From Prevotellaceae bacterium UBA1710 (GTDB lineage: Bacteria > Bacteroidota > Bacteroidia > Bacteroidales > Bacteroidaceae): a stretch of DNA of 62,431 bases. Shown piece after piece: positions 1 through 8,500 of this stretch. The DNA lies in the NCBI GenBank assembly GCA_002317355.1, contig DCJC01000034.1, forward strand, positions 1 through 62,431, read 5' to 3'. The translations under genes and the position numbers were made by a program. The notes under the pieces were generated by a model. The model was given only the letters and a program-made list of their open reading frames with translations, made no database searches and was not told the DNA's origin. How positions within the stretch are numbered: the stretch's first letter is position 1; each line of letters opens with the position of its first letter.

Positions 1-200
1 CGACCTAGGGATTAACGCTTTTTAAGCAGAAAGAGCGAAATACCTAAAGGCTAATTGTTTAACATATAATTTTAAAGAGTCAATCCTCACTACAGCTGCT
101 TCTGAGGGTGTGGGAAACTCTAGCTTATTATTATTGCAAAAGTACTAATATTATTTGAAAAACACGAAACAATCATCTAAAAAAGAGGGAATCCATATTC
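1..200. other. Window edge, no recognised gene
   Basis: No convincing reading frame or RNA family was recognised here. It may be the tail of a gene lying outside the window. Confidence 0.3.
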
Positions 201-202
201 AT

Positions 203-259
203 ACAAAGAACAAGGTCAACATCTAGCATTGCTGCTTTGATGTCGACCTTGTACTTTGT
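203..259 (-). terminator. Long hairpin ending a short minus-strand transcript
   Basis: The arms ACAAAG/CTTTGT, ACAAGGTC/GACCTTGT and ACATC/GATGT pair in register around a loop containing AGCA..TGCT. Read on the minus strand it lies about 110 nt downstream of a strong promoter and closes a transcript of roughly 170 nt. A closely related hairpin occurs at 3664-3713. Confidence 0.5.
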
Positions 260-291
260 TTCCTAATTTTTATACAACCTAAACTTTTACC

Positions 292-354
292 TTAGCTCAA
301 TACCTCGTCATCTATCCCTTTTTCAATAATCAAAAGTTTCGTTCCCCTAAACAT
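292..354 (-). CDS. Possible 20-residue peptide
   Basis: This short frame (MFRGTKLLIIEKGIDDEVLS) starts about 25 nt downstream of a textbook promoter on the same strand and ends before a hairpin. No family is recognised. Only its placement inside a promoter-to-hairpin unit of about 170 nt suggests that it matters. The unit could instead be a non-coding small RNA with an accidental frame. Confidence 0.22.
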   Translation of the reverse strand: MFRGTKLLIIEKGIDDEVLS

Positions 355-378
355 AATAATTACACTTATTTCCGAGTG

Positions 379-410
379 CAAAGGTATGAAGAAATTATGG
401 GGTACACAAA
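379..410 (-). promoter_or_regulatory. Sigma-70-type promoter for the short transcript
   Basis: On the minus strand TTTG (407-410) is followed by exactly 20 bp and then TACCTTTG (379-386), the Bacteroidales -33/-7 arrangement. It points toward the hairpin at 203-259. No ordinary gene lies between them. Confidence 0.7.
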
Positions 411-556
411 AAATTATGTTCCATAAACTTTGTGATTTATACCATGCTACACTTTTTACATTTGCGCAATAGAGCAATATTACATCGAGCAATAATGCAA
501 AATATATTGCATATTTGCAATCTTGTTCAATTTCAGCAAGATAGCTAAAACAAAAA

Positions 557-587
557 CAACCGCCCTCACGATATGTGAAAGCGGTTG
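557..587 (-). terminator. Terminator of the rubrerythrin gene
   Basis: CAACCGC pairs with GCGGTTG. On the minus strand the stem is followed by a T-rich run, about 30 nt past the rubrerythrin stop codon. Confidence 0.65.
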
Positions 588-614
588 ACAAATATTGTTT
601 TAAGGAATATTCTC

Positions 615-1157
615 TTAGTAGTTTTCCAAACTTACCTCGAAATAAGCCTGTGGATGAGCACATGTAGGACACACCTCTGGTGCATTTGTACCTACTACGA
701 TATGACCGCAGTTACGGCATTCCCACACCTTAACCTCTGACTTCTCGAACACCTGAGCAGTCTCTATGTTCTTCAGAAGAGCACGATAGCGCTCCTCATG
801 ATGCTTCTCAATAGCAGCTACAAGACGGAACTTTGAAGCAAGTTCAGCAAAGCCTTCTTCCTCAGCTGTCTTTGCGAAGCCCTCATACATATCAGTCCAC
901 TCATAGTTCTCACCCTCAGCAGCTGCGAGAAGATTCTCAGTTGTAGAAGGCATACCATCGTGAAGTTCCTTAAACCACATCTTAGCATGTTCCTTCTCAT
1001 TATCAGCTGTGTGTTGGAAGATAGCTGCTATTTGCTCATAGCCATCCTTCTTTGCACGTGATGCAAAATATGTGTACTTGTTACGTGCTTGTGATTCACC
1101 AGCAAATGCTGCTTCCAGATTTTTCTCGGTCTGGGTACCGGCATACTTGTTTGCCAT
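615..1157 (-). CDS. rbr: Rubrerythrin
   Basis: Rubrerythrin is a cytoplasmic non-haem iron peroxidase that reduces hydrogen peroxide in anaerobes. The 180 residues have the standard architecture. An N-terminal ferritin-like four-helix part carries the di-iron ligands (E21, the E54-x-x-H57 motif, E117-x-x-H120). A C-terminal rubredoxin-like iron site is formed by two CxxC pairs at C147/C150 and C163/C166. The length is normal for the short form. The gene is monocistronic, with its own promoter at 1205-1212 and a terminator at 557-587, and is transcribed away from the neighbouring esterase. A role in oxidative-stress defence is known for the family. Regulation is not visible beyond the basic promoter. 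Confidence 0.95.
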   Translation of the reverse strand: MANKYAGTQTEKNLEAAFAGESQARNKYTYFASRAKKDGYEQIAAIFQHTADNEKEHAKMWFKELHDGMPSTTENLLAAAEGENYEWTDMYEGFAKTAEEEGFAELASKFRLVAAIEKHHEERYRALLKNIETAQVFEKSEVKVWECRNCGHIVVGTNAPEVCPTCAHPQAYFEVSLENY

Positions 1158-1204
1158 AGCTCAGTTTTTGTTTATTTGTTATAAGATTATTATTACACGG
1201 ACTG

Positions 1205-1212
1205 CAAAGATA
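1205..1212 (-). promoter_or_regulatory. Promoter of rbr (-7 element)
   Basis: TATCTTTG on the minus strand, about 47 nt before the rubrerythrin start. A -33 word (TTG, 1235-1237) is present at a slightly long spacing of 22 bp. Confidence 0.5.
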
Positions 1213-1372
1213 TAAAATATTTTTCTAATACGTGCAAGTTTTCCGAGGAAAGAGTTATAATTATTACACATTTATAATAAATTCACACAAATCATAGTAT
1301 AGGTTTTGCATACAATCGAACACAATAATCACAAAAAAACTAAAAAAGAATGGAATTCTCATATTTATTTAT

Positions 1373-1380
1373 TACCTTTG
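1373..1380 (+). promoter_or_regulatory. Promoter of the CE1 esterase gene, with start-proximal hairpin
   Basis: TACCTTTG is followed by a leader of about 95 nt. At 1457-1470 the leader contains a small hairpin (CGGTC, loop TTCC, GACCG) that ends 9 nt before the start codon, where it could affect ribosome access. No clear -33 word was found. Confidence 0.45.
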
Positions 1381-1479
1381 TCACACATATTTATAAGATG
1401 TGTATTGCATTATAACAAATAAACATTAATATTTAATAATAACTTAAACTCTTAATCGGTCTTCCGACCGCATTAACCT

Positions 1480-2580
1480 ATGAAAAAATTATCTATTCTC
1501 GGCTTAGGCTTGCTATTCTCAGCCTCAAGCCTCATGGCGCAGAATGTGCGCCCAGTTACAAACATTAGAAATGTGCAGTATCCACAGCTTACTGCCGACA
1601 ACCGTGGTGTTTTCCAGCTCAAGGCTCCTGATGCAAAGGAGGTAATCGTGGACATCTGCGGAAAGAAGTACCCTATGACAAAGGATGACAAGGGTGTATG
1701 GAGTGCAACTACAGATGTTCTGATGTCAGGTATCAACTACTACTTCATGTATGTGGATGGTGTTCAGATCAGCGATCCAGCAAGTGAGACATTCTACGGT
1801 TGCAGCCGTATGTCAAGCTGCATCGAGGTACCTTATGCTAAGGATGATGTTCGTTTCGAGCTTGCTAACGTACCTCATGGCGAGACTACTATGCGTCGCT
1901 ACTACTCAAACAACGAAGGTGCTTGGCGCAGAATGTTCATCTACCTTCCACCTTCATATCAGACTGACCTCACAAAGACATACCCAGTTCTCTACATCCA
2001 GCATGGTGGTGGTGAGGATGAGCGTGGTTGGGCACTTCAAGGTCGTACAGACATCATTCTCGACAACCTGATTGCACAAGGCAAGGCTAATGAGATGATC
2101 GTAGTAATGAGCGATGGCAACTGCAAGGACTTCATCAAGGAACTTACCGAAGAGTGTATTCCATTGGTAGAGAAGACCTACCGCGTGAAGAAGGATGCAG
2201 CAAACCGTGCTATGGCTGGACTCTCAATGGGTGGTATCCAGACTTTGAACATTGCTGTTGAAAAGCCAGAACTCTTCCAGTATGTAGGTGTATTCAGCTC
2301 TGGCTGGTTTGCTTCAGCTAACAGAAACTTCCCAGGCATGGGTGCTGAAGAGCAGTACAAGAAGCTTGCAGAGCGCAAGGACTACTACAACTCACAGTTC
2401 AAGCAGTTCTATCTCACTATGGGTGGTGAGGAAGACATCGCCTTCAACAACTGTAAGGTTATGCGTGCTAAGTTCGATGAAATCGGCATAAAATATAAGT
2501 ATTTCAACACTCCTGGTGGTCACACATGGCCTGTTTGGCGTGAGAGCCTCTACCAGTTTGCTCAGCTTCTCTGGAAGTAA
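1480..2580 (+). CDS. Secreted CE1-type esterase
   Basis: A 366-residue exported alpha/beta hydrolase of the esterase D/feruloyl-esterase group (carbohydrate esterase family 1), which cleaves ester-linked groups from plant polysaccharides or related esters. Residues 1-20 form a signal peptide ending in MAQ. Residues about 25-115 look like an immunoglobulin-like carbohydrate-binding (CBM48/E-set) domain, the usual N-terminal partner in Bacteroidales enzymes. The catalytic domain follows: an HGGG-type oxyanion segment (QHGGGEDERG), the nucleophile elbow GLSMGG and a C-terminal GGHTW carrying the catalytic histidine. It is monocistronic, with a strong terminator right after the stop. The exact substrate cannot be told from sequence. 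Acetyl-xylan or feruloyl esterase is the likeliest. Confidence 0.85.
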   Translation: MKKLSILGLGLLFSASSLMAQNVRPVTNIRNVQYPQLTADNRGVFQLKAPDAKEVIVDICGKKYPMTKDDKGVWSATTDVLMSGINYYFMYVDGVQISDPASETFYGCSRMSSCIEVPYAKDDVRFELANVPHGETTMRRYYSNNEGAWRRMFIYLPPSYQTDLTKTYPVLYIQHGGGEDERGWALQGRTDIILDNLIAQGKANEMIVVMSDGNCKDFIKELTEECIPLVEKTYRVKKDAANRAMAGLSMGGIQTLNIAVEKPELFQYVGVFSSGWFASANRNFPGMGAEEQYKKLAERKDYYNSQFKQFYLTMGGEEDIAFNNCKVMRAKFDEIGIKYKYFNTPGGHTWPVWRESLYQFAQLLWK

Positions 2581-2606
2581 ACACAAAAGAAAAATATACA
2601 AAAAAC

Positions 2607-2660
2607 AAATTTCCCGCTACAACCTCCGCTCTCGCGAGTTGGGTGTAGTGGGAAATTTTT
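2607..2660 (+). terminator. Strong intrinsic terminator
   Basis: AAATTTCCCGCTACAACC pairs with GGGTGTAGTGGGAAATTT with few mismatches, followed by T residues. The arms have A and T runs on both sides, so it may work in both directions. Confidence 0.8.
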
Positions 2661-2905
2661 TGTGTTTTCTGGTTTGTCAATTTTTGGTTACTTAGAGAGT
2701 GTCTTTGTCCCCCCCTATAAAAGGAAATAGAATATCTTTATTCATTTTGTCCTAAAAATGCTATTCAGTTTTCGTTCATTAACGTTGGAAATAATGTATA
2801 AGATTATGAATATAACCACATTACTGTGGCAGAATTTTCTTCTATATTTAGTGAGTCTCAAGCTATTTGCCATCGAACTCATCTGAAACTTCTTTTCATC
2901 GAGTG

Positions 2906-2970
2906 CAAAATTACCACTATCCTTTTAAAGTCTTTTGTAATATTTCGTCAAAAAATTGTATATTTTCGTC
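2906..2970 (-). promoter_or_regulatory. Activator-type promoter with paired repeats (copy 1)
   Basis: A -7 word TAATTTTG (2906-2913, minus strand) lacks a TTTG at -33. It is instead preceded by two direct copies of TTTTGACGAAA 21 bp apart (their TTTCG complements start at 2942 and 2963). The arrangement is nearly identical to that at 3335-3400. Downstream there are only tiny frames, for example a 46-residue one at 2742-2882 with a hydrophobic centre. Confidence 0.5.
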
Positions 2971-3037
2971 AAAATACGACTTTATGCGATGAAATGGGCA
3001 ATTTTTGCATCTCCCTCCTTAATAAATAGAAGGCTGA

Positions 3038-3223
3038 TTACCAAACTCCAAAACTTGAGGCAGCATCTTCGCTGCTCATCAAAGCAGATGTCTCTGCCGA
3101 TAGTACTTTGGAATTAGCGTTCACATTGTGTACTCCATTTAACTTACAACCAGGAATAAGAGCGGTAAGAACCGCCAATAACCTGTGATTGAGTATTGTC
3201 GAAGTAATACTTATCTTCTTCAT
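3038..3223 (-). CDS. Small putative lipoprotein
   Basis: This 61-residue frame starts MKKISITSTIL, continues with a hydrophobic stretch (RLLAVLTALIPGC) and has a lipobox-like IPGC with the cysteine at residue 26, followed by a polar, serine- and alanine-rich mature part. This is the plan of a small outer-membrane or periplasmic lipoprotein. No family is recognised. It lies about 110 nt downstream of a promoter with paired upstream repeats, so it may be switched on by a specific regulator. It sits alone in 1.7 kb of otherwise non-coding DNA. It could be a chance frame, but the start and the lipobox-like motif argue for a real gene. Confidence 0.42.
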   Translation of the reverse strand: MKKISITSTILNHRLLAVLTALIPGCKLNGVHNVNANSKVLSAETSALMSSEDAASSFGVW

Positions 3224-3334
3224 TTCATTGTATTGGTTTTAATTCGTTATGATGTAAAGTTCGTTTTTTATACAAATCGATGGAAATAGTGTGCCTGAAA
3301 GAAACACTAATTCTTTGTTTCTGATTTCTGAGTG

Positions 3335-3400
3335 CAAAGGTACTGCGATTCAAGCAACTCCTTGTGTAGTATTTCGTCAAAAATTTGTATAATTTCGTCA
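3335..3400 (-). promoter_or_regulatory. Activator-type promoter with paired repeats (copy 2)
   Basis: TACCTTTG (3335-3342, minus strand) has no -33 word. Two copies of TTTTGACGAAAT (complements starting at 3372 and 3393, 21 bp apart) lie just upstream. The distance from repeat to -7 word is 30 bp here and 29 bp in copy 1. Direct repeats two helical turns apart suit a dimeric activator such as a LytTR or AraC-type regulator. That assignment is inference. Confidence 0.55.
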
Positions 3401-3490
3401 AAATGGTATTTTTACACTAATTCTATATCCAGAAAACAATAAAAATCTATTTTTTTCGAAAAATAACTACTTAAAAACAATACAAGCGCA

Positions 3491-3645
3491 TTCCATATAA
3501 ATCCCATGTAGTTCCTATGTGATTCCTATGTAAATCCCATTTTCTTCCGTTATACCTCCAGAACTTACTCGCTTTAGAGCCACTATCAGACTATAGGATT
3601 AACGAAGGCAGAGCGAACCCATAGCGAAGGCAGAGCGAAGGTACA
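3491..3645. repeat. Two 11-nt-period arrays
   Basis: Units with the core tcCYATGTAnn start at 3491, 3502, 3513, 3524 and 3535, degenerating after that. A second set with CGAA cores starts at 3603, 3614, 3625 and 3636. The spacing is exactly 11 nt while the units drift in sequence. The same two modules occur, in inverted order, at 24257-24370. Confidence 0.75.
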
Positions 3646-3663
3646 GTCAAGGAGGAATAATAC

Positions 3664-3783
3664 AATGAAAAAGGTCAAGTCCAGCAAACACTGCTAAACT
3701 TGACCTTTTCATTTCCCTTTAATTCGATGCTCATGGCATCAACTTTCATAATCGTTTTTCATTTATTTCCAATGGCAAAAATA
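3664..3783 (-). ncRNA. Short hairpin-ended transcript (possible sRNA)
   Basis: On the minus strand a -7 word TATTTTTG (3776-3783, with CTTG 20 bp upstream) is followed by GGAAATAAATG and, about 55 nt later, a long hairpin (3664-3713). Its arms are AATGAAAAAGGTCAAGT and ACTTGACCTTTTCATT, with AGCA..TGCT in the loop. The unit repeats the plan of the 203-410 locus. It contains a 24-codon frame that runs into the hairpin and is probably not a gene. Confidence 0.35.
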
Positions 3784-3977
3784 CAAGAAAAGCAAGAAAT
3801 GTGCAAGAAAAACCCAAGAAAAAAGTGGTGCAATTACACGTATGATATCTTTTTTACAGCTTCGCAACAATAGAGCTTTTATCTTTTTTCATTAGATATT
3901 GTACCAAAAACCTTATTATCATGAAAATTTCAGATAAGTTTTAAGGGCAAAAATGCAGAAAACATATTCGACAAATA

Positions 3978-4016
3978 TTTTACAACTGTGCAACTGGTAT
4001 TTTACAGATATGCAAC
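3978..4016. promoter_or_regulatory. Paired 22-bp-spaced direct repeat
   Basis: TTTTACAacTgtGCAACT and TTTTACAgaTatGCAACT start at 3978 and 4000, exactly 22 bp apart. A third similar word starts at 3852. They lie about 160-200 bp upstream of the promoter of the LRR protein gene. The rest of 3784-4176 shows no gene. Confidence 0.4.
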
Positions 4017-4176
4017 TACAAAAAATCGCGGTTTCATCGAAGAAAAATAGTTAAAACATATACAAAATGCCTAATACACCTTATTAATATAATATAAAGG
4101 CATTAAAAATGTACAACCTACACTTCTTGATATAAATCAAGTCTTTACAATTTTGCATCATTTTTTCGCGAAAAAA

Positions 4177-4208
4177 TTTGTGTATATTCTGTAAAATATC
4201 TACCTTTG
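4177..4208 (+). promoter_or_regulatory. Promoter of the LRR-type protein gene
   Basis: TTTG (4177-4180), a 20-bp spacer and TACCTTTG (4201-4208) form a consensus Bacteroidales promoter with a leader of about 70 nt. Confidence 0.8.
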
Positions 4209-4282
4209 CATCAGAGATCAAAACAAAATAGTTTGTTACTCTCATAAAATTACATTTATTTCCAACTTTAAAAATTTAAGTT

Positions 4283-4765
4283 ATGACTACTTCATTCATA
4301 AATAGAATCATCGCTATCGCAGTGCTCGTAATCGCATTCGCAGCAAACGGAATGGCAAAGGAGCCTAGCTTAAACGAATATAGCAATATCGAGTATTTCA
4401 CTTGGAATATCGACGATAACGGAACTCTCCACGTAACTCCTCTCGCAGAGGCAACACCTGATTTTCAGGAGTCTCCTTTCATCAAGTATAGAAAGCAGAT
4501 CACAAGCATCGTGTTCGAAGAGGATTTCTACAACGAGGCTTCTCTGAGCAAGATCGGCAAGAATCTCTTTAAGGGCCTTGACAAGGTGACAAGCGTAACT
4601 CTTCCTAACGACATCCAGAGCGTTGACGCAACAGTTTTCGAGGGTTGTACATCTCTTAAAGATCTTACCCTCCCTACAGCTATCGACTTCAACAGCAATT
4701 CTGATCTTAAGGGTTGCGTAGATTTCGAAGAGAATTGCAATGAACAGTTTTACACAATGTTATAA
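4283..4765 (+). CDS. Secreted BspA-type leucine-rich-repeat protein (short)
   Basis: A 160-residue exported protein. Residues 1-25 form a signal peptide ending in MAK. Residues about 35-70 are a beta-rich lead-in (FTWNIDDNGTLHV). From about residue 75 there are two or three LRR_5 (BspA-like) turns, with the pattern ITSIVF, FKGLDKVTSVTLP and FEGCTSLKDLTLP. BspA-like proteins are surface or secreted and bind host or bacterial partners, but they usually have many more repeats. This one is short and ends about 20 residues after the last turn, with two cysteines (CVDFEENC) that might form a disulphide. The gene is monocistronic with a strong promoter and terminator. Its function is unknown. Confidence 0.7.
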   Translation: MTTSFINRIIAIAVLVIAFAANGMAKEPSLNEYSNIEYFTWNIDDNGTLHVTPLAEATPDFQESPFIKYRKQITSIVFEEDFYNEASLSKIGKNLFKGLDKVTSVTLPNDIQSVDATVFEGCTSLKDLTLPTAIDFNSNSDLKGCVDFEENCNEQFYTML

Positions 4766-4865
4766 TATAATATACCGTCTTTATTAACCCCTACGTGAGT
4801 AGGTATTCGTCTTCATGTATAAACAACACATAATCTAATCATCTTGAATATCATGAACACAGAAT

Positions 4866-4897
4866 CGCGCGGAACCCATTGGTTTCGCGCTTTTTTC
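4866..4897 (+). terminator. Intrinsic terminator
   Basis: GCGCGGAACC, loop CATT, GGTTTCGCGC, then six T. The following 4898-5160 holds no recognisable gene. Confidence 0.85.
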
Positions 4898-5169
4898 TTA
4901 TTATACCAAAGAAGAACACATCCTCACTTATACCTATAATAACATGAGTTCGACGAATTACCCAATACAAACTTTACAGCATCTCACCTTAAGACCCAGG
5001 TATCTGCCACAACACCCTACACCTGACAAACACCAGAAAAAAAACGAAAGATACAAAACTCAGTTTCGCAGCAAATCCACAGAATCAAGTAAAGAAAGTG
5101 ATAAAAAGACGTGATTCTGGCACCATTTCAAGAAAAATTGCAGTATTTTGAAAGAAAGTTGCAAAAAAA

Positions 5170-5201
5170 TTTGGAGGTTTCAGAAATTAGTTGTACCTTT
5201 G
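5170..5201 (+). promoter_or_regulatory. Promoter of tRNA-Phe
   Basis: TTTG (5170-5173), 20 bp, TACCTTTG (5194-5201), about 40 nt before the tRNA. Confidence 0.8.
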
Positions 5202-5242
5202 CACTCGCAATTGAGAAACACCTCTCATTGCAGAACAAAAAA

Positions 5243-5315
<73 letters not shown>

Positions 5316-5330
5316 CCTCCTCCTTTTTGA

Positions 5331-5369
5331 AAAGCCTTGCTTAAGATTCGTCTTCTGCAAGGCTTTTTC
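5331..5369 (+). terminator. Terminator after tRNA-Phe
   Basis: AAAGCCTTGC pairs with GCAAGGCTTT and is followed by T residues. Confidence 0.8.
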
Positions 5370-5424
5370 TTTTACATTTATTTCGTTATTTTTTGTCAAT
5401 AATCGGAAATTTCTTTCAAAAAAA

Positions 5425-5456
5425 GTTGAAGTTTAGAAAAAAAATAACTAAATTTG
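5425..5456 (+). promoter_or_regulatory. Promoter of the TonB receptor-OmpA unit
   Basis: GTTG (5425-5428), 20 bp, TAAATTTG (5449-5456). It leaves a leader of about 70 nt before the ATG at 5531. This is why the in-frame ATG at 5393, upstream of the promoter, was not taken as the start. Confidence 0.7.
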
Positions 5457-5530
5457 CATCCGGTTTATATAAAATAAGGTACAATCTAACAACAAACATT
5501 AAGTTATACTTCTTTTCACTAATTAAAGTT

Positions 5531-8500
5531 ATGCTGAAAAAAATTCTTTTCCTGATTGCTGCAGTAATGATGATGGTCTCATCAGCTATAGCACAGGTGA
5601 CTACTTCTGGCATTAGCGGTAAGGTTACTATGAATGACGCCAATGGCGATGAGGTCATTGGTGCATCTGTCTTAGCGGTACATGTGCCAACAGGTACACG
5701 CTACAATGCAATTACTAACGTAAAAGGCGCATTCTCTATTCAAGGTATGCGCTCTGGTGGCCCCTACACTATCAACATCACTTATGTTGGTATGCAGACC
5801 AAATCTTTCGAGAACATTGTTCTTTCTCTCGGTGAGACATACCACTTGAATGTATGGCTCAAGGACGACGAGAAGACTCTCGGCGAGGTCATCGTTAAGG
5901 GTCAGCGCGGTTTGAACAACACTCGCACAGGCGCAGCTCAATCAATTAATAACGCTCTTCTTCAGCAACTCCCTTCTGTCAATCACAGTGTTGCTGATAT
6001 TGCTCGTATCAACCCATTCGTAAAGGTTACAGAGAGCGGTATCATGACAATAGCAGGTTCAAACAACCGCTATAACGCCATCCAGATTGATGGTGCTATG
6101 TCTAATGACGTATTCGGCTTGACAAACAATGGTGCTAATGGTGGTATGACAGGCACACAGCCATTCTCAATGGAAACAATCGATCAGCTTCAGGTCAGCA
6201 TTGCTCCATTCGACGTTCGTCAGAGTGGTTTCACAGGTGGCTCTATCAACGCTATCACAAAATCTGGTACTAACGAATTCCACGGAAGCGTATATTCATA
6301 CTTCCAGAATAACAGCATGATCTCAGACAAGTACGAGAAGCACAATGGTGCGATGTCAAACAAATATGGTGATATGACAAACTACACAATTGGTGCTACT
6401 CTTGGCGGTCCTATCATCAAGAACAAACTCTTCCTCTTTGCGAACTTCGAGCGCACAAAGAAAGAGCTCGACAATCCATACTCTTCAAAGAACGGAATGT
6501 CAAAGGTTGACTTCGACGTTGCACAGAACATTCTCGACTATGTGAGAACAGAGGCTGCGAAGCAAGGTGTAAACTACCTTGGAACACTCGGAACTCCAAA
6601 GCAGTACACATATTCTGACAATGTTGGCCTCAAGTTCGACTGGAACATCAACGACAACAACCATGCAGCTCTCCGCTGGAGTTTTGTTGACGCAAAGCAG
6701 AACAACAATGTTGCTACAGCATCACAACTCGTAACAAACGACCATGCTTATGATATGGTTTCAAAGACCAACACTCTCATATTCGAGCTTAACAGCCGTA
6801 TCAGCAAGAGCATGAGCAACGAGTTCCACGCAAGCTGGACTTCTGTTCGTGAAAAGCGAAACCCAGGAAATCCATTCCCTATGATTCAGATTTCAAATGT
6901 AGGTAATGGCACACTCTGCATTGGTAACGAGCGTTCTTCAATGGCAAATGGCCTTGACCAGGATATCTACACATTCACCGACAATTTCACATTGAACCTC
7001 GGTGAGCATGCAATCACTCTTGGTACCCACAATGAGATCTACAACTTCGGAAACCTCTTCTGCCAGGACATCTATGGCACATACATGTATGCTAACGTGG
7101 ATGACTTCTACGCAGGCAAACTGGATCGTTTCCGCTATGGTCAGGCAGTAGAATCCGTAACTGGCACAAAACGCTGGACACCAAACTTTGGTGCTGGCCA
7201 GTTGGGCTTCTACATTCAGGACAAATGGGTAGTAAACCAGAAATTAGACCTCACATTCGGTCTTCGTGCTGATCTTCCATTCATGATGGATACCCCATCT
7301 GAGAACAAGGAATTCAATGCATTTGCTAAATCACAGGGTTGGGATCTCGTAACAAACCAGAAGATTGCTGTTAAGCCAATGTGGTCTCCACGTCTTGGTT
7401 TCCGTTGGGATGCTAATGGCGATCACTCATTAACAATTCGTGGTGGTGTCGGCATCTTCACTGGTCGCGTACCATACGTATGGCTCTCTAACAACTTCTC
7501 TAACACTGGTATTCAGCAGATGTCTTACAGTACATTCAATACCACAGGTATCGTGCCTCAGTATGACGTAAATAATGCTGTACTCGCAGACTCAAGAATA
7601 AATCCTACAGTTCCTGCTCAGAACGCTCAGACCATCAACGTTTTCAACAAGGACTTCAAATTCGCTCAGCAACTTCGTGTTGACGTTGCAGCAGATTATA
7701 TCGACCCATTCGTTGGCATCAACTGGACACTTGAGGGTATCTACTCAAAGACTCTCAATGATATGATTGTAAAGAGCTATGATATCACAGCTACAGGCAA
7801 AACATTCGCAAGCCAGTACGGTCTGTCAATAGGTGACAATCGTCCAATGTTCGAGTATTCTACCATTCCATATTCTGGAATCTACGTTCTCGACAATGTA
7901 TCAAAGGGTTACAGCTACAACATCTCCCTCAAGGCTGACAAGTCATTTGCATGTGGTCTTGACGTAATGGCAAGCTATACATACGGCAAGTCAAAGACAA
8001 TCAATAACGGTTCTTCATCAGTTGCTGCATCAAACTTCAACTATAATTACACTCACGGAGATCCAAACAAGCCAGAACTTGCAAACTCTAATTTCAACAT
8101 ACCTCATCAGGTAATGATTTCTGCTTATCAGCACATCAAGTGGAATAAGGATATCAAGGACACATATAATAATGTGACAACTATCGGCCTTATCTATTCT
8201 GGTAATTCAGGTTCACCATTCAACGTATATGTAAATGGTGACGTGAACGGCGACAACGGTTACAACGACCTTTTATACATCCCAACAGATGCTGAAATCG
8301 ACCTTATGCTCAACGCAGATTTGTTCAGTGCAACTGCAGCTTATACAGCAGAGGCTCAGGCTTCAAACCTAAAACAATGGCTTGCCAACGAGTACTATCT
8401 CAAGGATCACCGTGGCGAATTCTATGAGCGCAATGCTGCTAATGAACCATGGGAGAATCGTCTCGATCTTCATATCGACCATAAGTTTGGTTTCAAGTGG

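Noticed and set aside
292..672. 126-codon minus-strand frame
   Set aside because: It runs antiparallel to no conserved family, crosses the rubrerythrin terminator and its promoter-proximal part is non-coding. Only the last 20 codons follow a promoter.
5393..5530. N-terminal extension of the TonB receptor
   Set aside because: It lies upstream of the promoter and before the signal peptide. The start at 5531 is better.
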